Shown here piece by piece: positions 21,927 to 34,500 of a stretch of 64,000 bases of DNA. Origin of the DNA: Chrysoperla carnea (taxonomy: Eukaryota > Arthropoda > Insecta > Neuroptera > Chrysopidae); contig NC_058338.1 in assembly GCF_905475395.1 (NCBI RefSeq), positions 4,217,001-4,281,000 on the forward strand, given 5' to 3'. Position 1 is the first letter of the stretch. Each line of letters starts with the position of its first letter. The translations under genes were made by a program, and so were the position numbers. Below the pieces are notes generated by a model. It was not told the origin of the DNA. It saw only the letters and a list, made by a program, of their open reading frames with translations, and made no database searches.

Positions 21927-23827
21927 GATTACCAATTTATACTTGAAAACAATTGCAGAAAAATGCAATTGAGTTTTCCAGCAAAATTTTATGTTTGTTT
22001 ACCGGGTTTTATTTGAAGTTTGATAATAATGCAACACAAGTACTTAGTTTTGACAGATATAAACTGTCATTTCGTAGGGGATTTTTCAGTTTATTTAGTT
22101 CTATTAAAAGTAACCAACTTATATGCAGAGCTGTAATAAAGTTTAAAAAATATAGTTTATGCAGGCACGGCTTAAAAATGCTCCTAGAACACCAGGAAAA
22201 ATCAAATTAAAGCATTTTTTACGTAGATTACGAATCCGGTGTCGGAGCTGATGCAAAAATAACAGTTTTACTTTAATTAACGAAAATCACAAATTTTCAT
22301 TGTCAGTAAAAGTTATTTTTGTTACCTAACAATGAATAAATGGATTAATTTAATCAAAATAGATTGTTAATTTACCTTATTTAATATTAAATATGCTTAA
22401 AATGTACAAAAAATTATGTTAATCGCGAAAAATGAATATTTCAAAATTTGAGGTTATGATGTCCTACGAGAAAGTTTTATGGTCACCATATATCGTACTC
22501 AGCGCGTTTTATGAGATTTACAGAAATTAAAATCTAATTTAACTAACTAAGAAACAGCAAAAGAAAATGAAACTGTTACGATTTTCTATTTTGGGAATTA
22601 TTTATTATAGTACGCATAATTATAAAAATATATAGGAAAATTACAATTAATCATTACAAAGCAAAATTATTTTATTTAAAAAGTACATTTCGAATTTATG
22701 TTTAATTTAATCACAAATAATGAAATATTTTAAACTAAATAACATTCTTAAATACTGCTGACAAATAATCAAAAAACCATTTAATGATAATTTTATCTTC
22801 AATATTCTCGAAATTCTCTGTACTTAATTTAATGTTTGTTATTAAAAAATATTGTATGAATAAAATGTGGAATACTCAGGTTAAAACTATTTACATCTAT
22901 TTTTGTCTCAAGTGTTTTAAAATTTCGACATTATTCGAATCACAAATAAATTATTGAGCATTACAAAATATCAAAAAAGAATATATAAGATGGATTCACT
23001 TTGGAGAAAGAGAAAGTCTCTGATACAAAAATTTTCGATCTTACATCGCTATGGAAACAGTAAGATTCAAAATGTTGAATTTTTGTTTGTAAACAAAAGT
23101 AGCATTAATGTAGGGACGCACATAAAGTTCTTGAATTTGACCTTCAAGGTTCTTTAAACGTCAACTCTTGGTCATATTCATAGTTGAAAAGAGGTAGGGG
23201 GGGGTACCAAGTTAAAAATTTGTTCCCTATAATAAAACGAACGTTTGAACATTTTCGAAAACCGAACAGATTTGGCAGAAAATCCAGCAACCCCACCGTC
23301 GAATTGAATGGTTGAAATATTGCTGTAATTTTGAAATTTTTAGGCAAAAAAATTTCTCATTTCTCCCCCCTATTTTCTAAAGGTCATTTTCTAAGTATTC
23401 ATATATTACACACCTTTATCGGAGCAAAGTACAAAAATTGAATGCTATCATCGAATATAAAAATAAAAGTGTACGTAAAATATTTATCGAAATTAATGAA
23501 CGTACTTAAGTAAATTATAAAATTTATTATCAGATAAGAAAATAAATAGTTCCCACCTTATTTAAAATCAACAATTTTTATATACATACAATAGCATGAC
23601 GTCATATCAAAACTTATCTGTATAATATACTTTATAGATACATTGTAGTTACTTACATATAGTGAGTTGACTGTACACTGGTCCAAACGGCGACCGTAAA
23701 AATACTTGACTGAATGATTTACTTCTACGCAATGCATGTTTTAAATATAAATATATGCATGTAATAATAGTTTCAAAGTTTTCGTAAATGAAAACGTTGT
23801 AGGTTAGGTACACTGAAATAACGCTAC
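21927..23827. other. Gene-free stretch upstream of BRMS1
   Basis: The first 200 bases probably hold the BRMS1 promoter. The remainder is AT-rich, with a G tract near 23200 and several short frames that lack splice context. I see no gene, RNA or clear mobile element. Confidence 0.4.
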
Positions 23828-24078
23828 CATGGAGGTTATAAAGAAGGAGAACGATCGCAATAGAAAATATTGTCCCCAAAATATTGACAAAATAAGTGAG
23901 GCGCTGGGATCGCTAAGTTGTCTCATTAAATGCGGGCTGTTGTGCGCTAATATACTACTTACCGACAACAGCGCGGCTGGTGGCTGAAAAATGAACTATA
24001 AATTCAACAAATTTTCAGGGACAGATGCGCTAATGCTTTAGCACATAGCGATCGTTCTCCTTCTTTATAACCTCCATG
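23828..24078 (+). mobile_element. P-like MITE, copy 3 (solitary)
   Basis: This 251-bp copy has the same 34-bp terminal repeats as copies 1 and 2. Its flanks AACGCTAC (left) and AAAGCTAC (right) agree at 7 of 8 positions, which is an ordinary target duplication with one change. It therefore sets the 8-bp duplication length used to interpret the composite block. Confidence 0.8.
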
Positions 24079-24119
24079 AAAGCTACTCACGAACTTTTGT
24101 GAGAGTATAAGTGAACGTA

Positions 24120-24262
24120 CTATACCCTCTTCTGTACTGTAGACTATAGATTTGGTATAACACTTATACCAAAATTTCGTAGCATCTTTATTTTTAAGCG
24201 TTATATACTTGGGACTAAACTTAGTATACCTTGATATATATTACATATATACAGGGTATAAA
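24120..24262 (+). repeat. 3' end fragment of the 515-bp dispersed family
   Basis: The text gggactaaacttagtatacc followed by a tatacagggtataaaaat stretch matches the 3' ends of longer copies. The 5' part is absent. Confidence 0.6.
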
Positions 24263-25509
24263 AATTTATAAAATAAGCGTGAGAATCTCTCTACGCAATC
24301 GTTCTGAAGATTTACAAAATAAATCAATTACTTAATTATTGAAATTTTGATAAATACAGTACGTTTTACAAATTGGAATAGGGTATTATGGTTAGTCAAA
24401 AATAAATAATGAAATTTGAAAAAAGTTACTTAAATATTCTGATTTCGAGTCATAAAAGCACATTTTTCTTTTAAAATATTAAAATTAAAAATCGTAATTT
24501 TTAAACTGTATACCACGTGACCTAAAACGCGGGTAAGCTTTGATGTGATGTCATAGCGGTATGATTCATAGACCATTAATTAGTTCAGTGTAGACAGCTG
24601 GATATAATATATCCATACATAATAAGTATTTATATTTATATTATAATCAGATGTCTATGAATATATCTGTCAAATTAATTAGTGATTAAAAAAGGTTTAA
24701 AATTTAATTTAAATTTTTGGCAAGAAAGCGTGTGTATTTTTCCGAAATAAAATTTTTGGTGACTTTTTATTAGCAAAATGAACATTTTGAAGAACTTTTT
24801 CAAAAATAGTGGAATACCCTATGACTCAGAAATAAAAGTATTTTTACGGTCGGCACTCCGTCTATTGAATGTATGGTATATTGCATACACAAATTCACGA
24901 ATAAAGTCGTTTACACAGCAGTCACAGACTATGCAGCAGGCTAGTGAAAAGAAGATTAAACAGAGATATATTCAAACCGCAAACGTGTTACAACTTTAGT
25001 ATTAAAATATAGGTGGTGTTTTTTTTTTTTTTTTTATTATAAAATAGTGTGGTGTGTGTGTGTGACACTGTGTATACATAAATGAACTCAAAAACAATTC
25101 TTACATTATCGTATAGATGACACAAATTTATTTATTTTTTGAGACAAACTCATCTCAAATACAAAAAAAAAACATGAATTAATCTAAAAAAAATTTAAAT
25201 TGAGATGTCAGAAGAGACGACATGTGATTAAAAGAAGAAAGTCCGTGTGACGTAATTTATAATTCTAAATTGACTCTCTTGAAAGATCAACTATTTTTTT
25301 TTTTTTTTTAGTTTATAATTTTTTATTTTATTTTAATGTTTTTTCGCGTTTTTTTTGTAATATATCGGGGTAAACGGTTTTTGTAATTAGCATACATTTT
25401 TTTTAACATGCTGAAACATATTTTTTGAAATGCAACAAATATTATTATATCATTTCCTTAATTATATTTTTTGTGTAATTATTATATGATTTTTGTGATA
25501 AAATAAATA
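24263..25509 (+). promoter_or_regulatory. Probable promoter and 5' leader region of LPGAT1
   Basis: This gene-free stretch directly precedes the proposed first coding exon of LPGAT1. It contains CACGTG-like text near 24512 and poly-T tracts near 25020 and 25293. A 73-codon frame at 24778-24999 would lie in the leader if transcription starts upstream. No TATA or initiator can be assigned with confidence. Confidence 0.3.
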
Positions 25510-28500
25510 ATGGACAATATTTTAAACAGTATGAGTTTAATTCAGTAAGTAATTATTTATTTTTTATTAGATTTCGTATCGATACCGCGCTGATTAAAAA
25601 TAATTTTGTGTGATGATTCTCTTATTATGATTAGGTGTACATAACCAATAAAAAAAATTAATACAGCTTTTAAGATTTTGTTTTAGATAAAAGCTTTTTG
25701 TTTTCTTTCTGCTTCAAAATTTTAGCATGAACTAATAAGAGCTTTATTTTTTTTAAATATATTTTTTTTTTTTAAAACTTAATTTTTTTTTCCTTAATTA
25801 ATTACTTATGTAAAGTCCTTGAAGACGTTTTAGTAATAAATTATCTCTTAAAACATCTCTTAAAAATAATGCATTAAGTAATAGAATAACTAAAAGTAAT
25901 AATTTATGTAATTTAAAAACTTTTTTAAGGTTAAAAATTACCTATTTATTTATTATATGTAAATTTTTCATTCATAGTTTTTACATCAAAAAGCAATAGC
26001 TATGAATTTTTGTACCGGAAAATTTCATGTATTTGAAAATATTGGTGATTCATTGTAATAATATTATGTCTGAAAATTGTGATAAGAAATGACCTCTCAA
26101 AAACACAACTTATTTGGCATATTGCATTTATTTCAAAATATTTCAATTTTTGTTAGTAATGAAAATAATCAAAGTTCAGAGATTATACGATTTCCATGTT
26201 TTTATATGATTACGATGGTTTATATTATGAGGATACTATAGAAGCCATTTAAGAACTCTACCCAGAAAAACATTGCGTGCTCTAAAACAAATTTTTGTTG
26301 CCAAAATAATCAGGCGAAATTGTTAATTATAGACAAAATTATGACTATTTCATAAAGTTAAAGTTGCTGTTCAATATTGAATAACGATACAAAAAGTTAT
26401 CAAAGGAAATCAGGAGCGAATAAACATCAAATTTCTATTAATTTGAATCCGTACTTGCCCTTATTAAAGTAAAAAATCGAATTTAACCTAAGATTCAATT
26501 GACACAAGTTAATTTTTTGTTGCTGTCTATCTAGTTTACGCCATTAATCATAATCAAAAGTTAATTTTGATGTTTAAACTTGTATACAAAATTTAGTAAA
26601 CAAACAACAATAATAAATGAATATTTTTTAATGAAAATAACCCTGAACTTAGAATAAATACTTTCATTTGTATATAACTTTCGATCTATCAGTTTGTATG
26701 CCAAATTATTTTTAAGTAAATAAAATGTTATACAAAAACTATAAATAATTACTTAAGGTAGTACTATTGGTAATAGACTTTGCATTCAGAATTTAATGAA
26801 ACTTGTCATAGTTGTCGATTAATATATCATAATTAACCAGTTATATTTTTTGGGGGCCTTCAGAGAACTGAAAATCTGAACGTCCAGTTTTAAGTGCGAG
26901 TTAAGGATTCCGTACACCATAATTTTGTCGGGGTATTTTTTTTTTTTTTTTTTTTTTTAATATTATACTGCGTGTTTAACTACTATGGTCATATACGCAG
27001 TATCAGCAGGAATGATGTCGGGGTATTTGTTGTTTAATTTGCGCCCTTACGGATAAACAGTGATGTTTCTGGAAAAATGTTTGGAACAAAAGTTGTTTAT
27101 TTTTTTATGAGGACCTTATCTTACATTTAAACTTATGTTCTATCTCTTACAGTTTACAAGATGAGTCCTACGGATCCAAAATCCAATTTACCTATTTTGC
27201 TCATTTACGCTTGATATATTTTTTCGTTATAGACTTATCATGTTGGCAGACAGACAGACGGACAGACAACCGAGAATGGACTTTTTAGATGATTTTATGA
27301 AAAATTTGAAATGACTATCAAATATTATACCTGGCCGAAGGTCTAAAATTATTTTTAGTGATGTTCATTGAGACAAAATTTTTGTATGTCATAATTTAAA
27401 AAAAAAGTTATTTTTAGATATGTATAATTTTTTTTAACTTTGCCTTTCAAATTGTTAATTTATCCCCACTTAGCTTCGTTTGTTTTGACTAATCATCACA
27501 ACTGGCCAACGAATAAATCAATTGGAGTTACATAAATTTAATAACAGTGAAATCGGTATATTTGCACAACCAACCTGCTTATAAAAAATATTTTGTGACT
27601 GAACTTTGTAGCAGAAATAAAAAATTTTTCGGGCAGCCTCAGAAATCTTTTTAGTATGAAAATACCTACAAATTCCTAGCTCTATTGCCGGTGTTTTCAA
27701 TTATTATTAATTCTAGTCCCTTTAAAATACAAAATCTAACTTTTGAAGGTTACATATTGTAATCCTTACTTAATTACTAATATTATAAATGCGAAAGTAA
27801 CTCTGTTTGTCTGTCTGTATGTTACGCAATCGCGCTTAAACTACTGAACCGATTTAAATGAAATTTTGTACAGAGATATTCTAGAGCCTGAGAAAGGACA
27901 GAGGCTACTTTTTAATGCAATAAAAGGCTGTAAGGGGTTGAAATAGATGTTGAAAAGGGTCTGTGACAAAAACTTAAAAAGTTCTGCATCGATAAAGTTC
28001 CAATTTTGACACGATAATAATTTTTGCTTCGATTTCATCGCTCTATCGATTTCCGTTGCCATTTTCAACATATATTTTTTCACTCCTAAGAAGGGATGGT
28101 TAACACCCCTTGGACAAAAGCACCACTAGCCATAACTTTTGACTTAGAGGGTGAATAAAGCTTAATCCCAAATATTCATTGCATTTTGCATAACAAGTAA
28201 AATTTACAAAATTTAAAAAACCTCCGACAACTGTGATTTATTCCTTGTAAAAAGATTTTTGGAAAAGCTATAAAATGTTCTCAATCAAGTCGGTTCGCCC
28301 ATTTAGGGGCTACGATGTCACTGAGAAACATACAGACGCACAGATAAACACTTTAAACTTATAACACTCCTTCTTAAATCAATATAATAATAATAATAAT
28401 AATGTGGTTTAACCTCCGTTTCTCTGACATATACGCCTAAAACAGAGGCCACCCAGATCATTATTTGTTAATCTTTATTTATTTAATTACAAACATATTT

Positions 28501-31500
28501 ACAAATACATTTTGATGTGGGTGGAGTCGGTTACTTCGTTCTTATCCAAGCGACGACAATGTCATCAATTCTACCGCCCTCATTTATCATAATTATTCAC
28601 ACTACCGTTGCCTGGATTCGAACCCGCAACCTAAGTCTAAATAGACAAACAGTCAACGACAAACGCCTTAGACCGCTCGGCCATTTAGGCTCTAAATCAA
28701 TATCAAAATGATGGTCAACGACATCAGATGAAATGAAAAGGATATTTAGAGAGCTATCATTTTTTGGGACAAATTTTTGGAAATATTTTAATTGAAATTG
28801 AAATATTTGAGTTGATTTTGTTCTTTTGAATTATTGTTTTGAATTACCTAATTATTTTACCATTTCACTATTCGAAATGAATTGAACCAGGTTTATTTGA
28901 TCATTCATTTCCATAGTAATTAATTATATGTTAAAATTATATGTCATGCCTTTTCCAAACTGAATCGATTTTGAAGATCATCGATTTTTTTTAAAAGTTT
29001 TTTCGAGTGCAAAACTCTAAGCTCGCACTTGAAACATAGCTATAAACACTCTTCAAATGAAACCAAAAAAGTTAAAATCGGTTCATTCATTCAGGCGCTA
29101 CGATGCCACAGACAAACACACACACATAGCCGTCAAACTTATGACACCCCAACTTTTTTAATTCGGGGGTTAAAAAAACGAATATTGTAAAAATAAATCG
29201 ATTAATAAATATTACTAAATAATTGATGAGTGTTTATTAATTAGTGGTGATTGGCCTCATAATAAGTCAATTAACAAACTAATCTAAATATTTAATAATG
29301 ATGACATTATTTGTACATGCTTTTGATAAAATTAGTTTGACATTAGCACGTTACCTTTTGACCTTATTTGTTATTATTTTTATTTGGTTTTTTACAATAT
29401 TTTCAAATACCGATAAATATGTAAAATAAAAAAAATAAAAATTGTTAATTTTATTGATTAGTAAATATAAATAATGAAAAAAAAAAAAAAGTTTTTGTTT
29501 GATTATTTAAATATTTATTAATCATGTGTTATAATTCACTGTATTTAATAAAAGGAATAATAAATAGTTCACAATTTATTAGGTATTAAATTATTCATGA
29601 ATATATTCTAAAGGTGCCTCTACACTGTATACTAAAATGTAACAAGCTGTTCATGTTAGTACGAATCTTATGATCCACATAGTATAAGAGCAGGGTTGCC
29701 AGAAAGTTTTCATTCAAGTCGCCCCATCTGTGATCGAAAGTCGCAAAATATTCTGAACAGTCGCCCAATAAAAGTTTGAAAATACTTTAGACATAACAGA
29801 CTTGAATTTACCAGGTAATTTGAAATTGATTTTTTCTAAATAACTTGTCGCCCAAACTCAAAAAAAGGAGCGTATCCATGAAAAAAATCGCCCAATTCGC
29901 GATAAATCGCCCCATCTTGCAACCCTGTATAAGAGTCTATAACAAAAAAGGCACCCTATCGAAAACATCTCAAAATAAACACTTAAAGTAAAAGACCCCG
30001 CACAAATTATATGTAATCTGCATTTCGGTCAAGTTTTTTTCAAATTTTGGGGAATGATAGTTTAAGTCATTCTGAATAAAAGTTATCATGGGTCACAAGT
30101 CATGAAAATGACAGGATTTCAAGTTATCGCTAAATTAAAATTGGAAAATGTACTCATTTATATAAAATTATTGTAATTTAATTGTCAAAAATCATGTACG
30201 TATATATGTAGATGAAGATTGATCTTAACACTTCATATTATTTCCCACTGAACATTTAACACTGCTTCTTCGTTGAATTTCGTAACATTGTCTTCAAAAA
30301 AACAAGAATTAAGAAACAACACCTTTACATTAAAAAACACACGTATGCATGTAGTTATACATATCTGTATTTGTATTTGCCTATACACACATAGGTATAT
30401 ATTGTACAAATAAGTACATTTTCCAACTTTAATTTAGCTATAACATAAAATCCTGTCATTTTCATGACTTGTGACCACAGGAATTTTTCTTTAGAATGAC
30501 TTAAACTATCATTTGACAAAATTTGAAACAGTTTGACCGAAATACAGATTACATCTAATTTGTGCGAGGTCTTTTTTCGATGTACCAAAAACACCAGGGA
30601 ACAAAAAATAATTCCTATAATAAAATATTTACATTTAAAAGTGTTTTGCAATAAATATACTAGCTTTAAAAAAATTTTGTGACATTAAAACACTTCATTC
30701 AAATAAGCTATATTTTCCTAAATTTCGGTCTCTTACGTTAGAAAATTAAATAACTTATATATTTTCTAAGAGATTTTTTTTGAAATGGGACCAGGAAATC
30801 GGAAACTTTTAACAATTAACTCAATTTGTTGATTTGTCTTCAGTTGAAAAGGGTAATAATGATTATTCGTTGTGTGTGTAGTCATGGTAGGGATAATGAA
30901 ATCGATGCCAGCGCTTCCAGTGAAAAATTTTGGCGATAAAGGAGGCTGTTATGACTAATTTGCAATTCTTTACATGTTAATGTTATAGAAAATGTCAAAT
31001 TAAAATTATTGAAAAACACTAATTAATAAAAGTTATTAAAAATTGTGAAAATAAGAAATCAAATTGTACAAATATTATTTTTCAAATGTAAATTATCATA
31101 ATTATTTATTTAAATTTGTGAGACAATAATATTAAATTTTCAATGCAAGTCATAAATGCAATCAAACAATTATATATGCATCCATGCAATTCTATAATTA
31201 AAGTAGTGTATCGTTACCATGGAAACGCCTACAATAAAACTCACGCACGGTGCGAATAGAATTCTTATACATAGAATACAATTTGACTACAGGGTATTAC
31301 AAAAATAATGAAAGCAAATGTGCATTAATTATTATGTATATCAAAAAGTAATAAATAATATTTGGCTCATTATTTTCGTAATACTATGTGGCAGTAATAA
31401 GTATAATAAATTATGCACAATTAATTAATAAATGTAATTACCATGCATAATAAATGAAATATAAAAATGGTAATTTATTTTAGTTGTATGTTAATTTTGA

Positions 31501-34500
31501 AACATATTGTAATATTTCCACATTTTATCGATTCGTGTGTGAAATGGGTTATTGGTCAGTATTTGTTTATATTTAATACAGGTTATGTAGAAGTTAGTTA
31601 CTCTTGTACATAATGCACTAAATTACAGGAGGTATTTTCTTAGTATCACATACTGAATGTTTATGCAATCCTTACAAAAATAGGCGGGGGAAATGCCTCC
31701 ATTTTCTGGAAAACCGTCCTTAATTGTGCAATTAAATTACCTATCTTTTTTGTAAATCAATTCATCAATTATTAACCGTTTATGACATACGACTATGACG
31801 ATTTACTTATTGACCTATTCGCACTTTACGACCATTTTCGTTCATTTTATAATTTAAGTCTTATTCATAAAAAAATTGTTATAGAACAGGCGCTAGATAG
31901 GATTGAGTGTGCAAAAATCGAGGAGCGCATTTTATTAATTGATTCTTGTTCAGAAAAGCTTATAGATCAAAGTTGCAGATGTTACCAGAATCCAAATAAA
32001 GCTACCCAAGTTTTTTCGGATAATTTTACGTGAAAATTTTTTCCTAATGGTTAATATTGCAACCATCAGTCAGTACTAAATGCATATTTATTTTATCACG
32101 TTGCATCGAATTTTCGTTCCCAAGTGTTTCAAGAGTTTTTTAGCTGTATTAAATAATTAATCGTTTATTATTATTTAAAAATAACTAAGTAATTAAAAAA
32201 AAATTCAAAATTAATATTTTAGTTGCGGTTTTGATAAATATTATGTATAAATAATGATGAAGCCTGAATTAAACTCGCACATAAAGGGTTTCGTATTAAC
32301 AATTATGTGAAAAATTAAAACCTAAATTTTATTGCTTGGGATCACCCACTGGCAAAAAGTTTCAAGTCAATTGTTACAAGTATGGCGAACATTAATAGAT
32401 CGAATCAGGCTTTTTTAACGTGCAGCAACTTCAGTCGCTAAGAGATTCTGTTCTTTTCTCATTTTTTTTTACCTGTAGAATCTACGTCTTTTATATTATA
32501 TTCCTAAGAAGTATAATCCTAGTACAGACCTTTGTTTCTGTCAGGTTATAGGTACAGAACCCTATAAAACACGGTATTAATATTTGTAATTTTTTAAAAT
32601 AGAATTTAAAGTTTTATTTATTATTAAGTCCAAAGTTTAAGTTTTGTAATTTTCCAAGTTCAATAAGTTAACTTAGAAGCTATGAATAACAAGTAAACAA
32701 AAGCAATTGATTGAGTTAATTGTTGAAATACCATATATGGAAAGATTTTTTTTTATCTCCAATTTCGTACAATTTTGACCCAACTCAGTATATAAGGTAA
32801 TTTTGACCCAAAAAGTACAAAAATCGGATGCATTTGTTGATTGGTCGAATAGTTTTTGTGATATGGACCAAAATCGATCCAAATATGACGATATCTCAGA
32901 AACTATGCATCCAATCATTAAATTAACCTGATTTTTAAACTTTTTGGGTCAAAATTACCCCATACACCGAGTTTCATCAAGTTTCAAAACCAAGTAATTT
33001 TTTGTGTTTTTCTCCATTTTTTCAAAGGGGTACCCCTTAAAAAAATTGCAAAAAATCGAAAAGTTTTGTTTATCTCCAATTTCGATAAAACTCAATATAT
33101 AAGGTAATTTTGACCCAAAAAATACAGAAATCGGGTGCATTTGTTGACTAGTTGAATAGTTTTTGAGATATGGACTAAAATCACTCACTTTTTTTGGGAA
33201 TATCTTTAACAAAATGGATGCTGTTCCGCGGACTACTACGCCACTGAACATAATTATTTTGTTACTATTGACAGCTATTTATATCAAAAATAAAGTAATT
33301 TTTTTCTGGATTTGAGTAATTTTTTTCCGCTGTAAATTGTTGTTTAAAAGGCCTATTAATGATTAACTTCAAGATTGTTCAATTTTGTAAATCTGTCACT
33401 CTGTAAGAACATATTTTTAATTTTATTTTTTGAAGACTAAATTCACGGAAAAACTAAAAAACTTTATCGATTTTTTTGGGTTTACATTTTTGTTTATGGC
33501 GTGCCGATTTTTTTTATTTTCCGTGAACTCATATTTTTCTAGTACTAAATTTTCGTTAAAAGTATTTTTCTTAGCAAAATTTTTTGTTCTCGAAATTGTC
33601 AGTGATAAAGTTTAGACAAACGTTTATCATGCCTTTTTGTATCTGGTATGACAACTTGTAAATTACATACACAATTTTATGAAATATGAATAAAATATAA
33701 GGTTTAAATTAATGACAAAATAACCCAAGCAAATAACCCAGTTGCAAAAATTCGCAACTGGTTGCAAGAAATTTAGTATACGTGATTATAACGCAGTCGC
33801 ACCCACTTTCCGCACGGGTGGAACTAGTTTTATGTATTACTTTATGCGGCTATGCACCGAGAAGTTAATAAACAAATTATAATTATAAATAGCAATAAAT
33901 TAACAAAGTAGATTTGTGCTTTACCAGCCAATGAAGTTCAAAAGAACTTCTAACGTCCTTCGCTTCTACAGTAAGGAATTAAGCTGTAAAACGATATAAA
34001 ACGATATAAACAAATAAATATACTTTTTCATTCTTTTATTATTAATATTAATATGAATAAAGATAATAAATTAATTCAATAAAAAAATCGGCTAAGTGCG
34101 TGATAAACTGATGAAAGGTGGATCTGTATTATAATTGAAAGCTTATTAACTTTAATGAACCCTTACCCTACATTACAGATTAAAAATATTAAAAAATACT
34201 AAATTTAAAATAATATACAAGTGAAAACAAACAATTTACTGAGTTAATTATTTAAATATACCATGAATAGACAGTGTTGATTACTCTGTCACATTACACA
34301 TATATACATGTCACACATATGTAACTGATATTCTTATATAATACATACTATACAATTTGCGCTCTCACGGGTAAACAGTGATGTTTACAAAAAAATGTTT
34401 CAAACAAAAGTTGTTTATTTTTTTATAAGAAACATTTTTTACATTTCAACTTTTGTTCTATCTCTAATGGTTTACAAGATGATGGGTCCTACGGATCCAA

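Noticed and set aside
24778-24999. A 73-codon frame before LPGAT1
   Set aside because: No family likeness, no splice context, and it probably lies in the leader region. It could be an upstream frame, but nothing supports it as a gene.
31782-32033. An 83-codon frame in LPGAT1 intron 1
   Set aside because: Its composition is plausible, but it has no recognised domain, no flanking splice sites and AT-rich surroundings.
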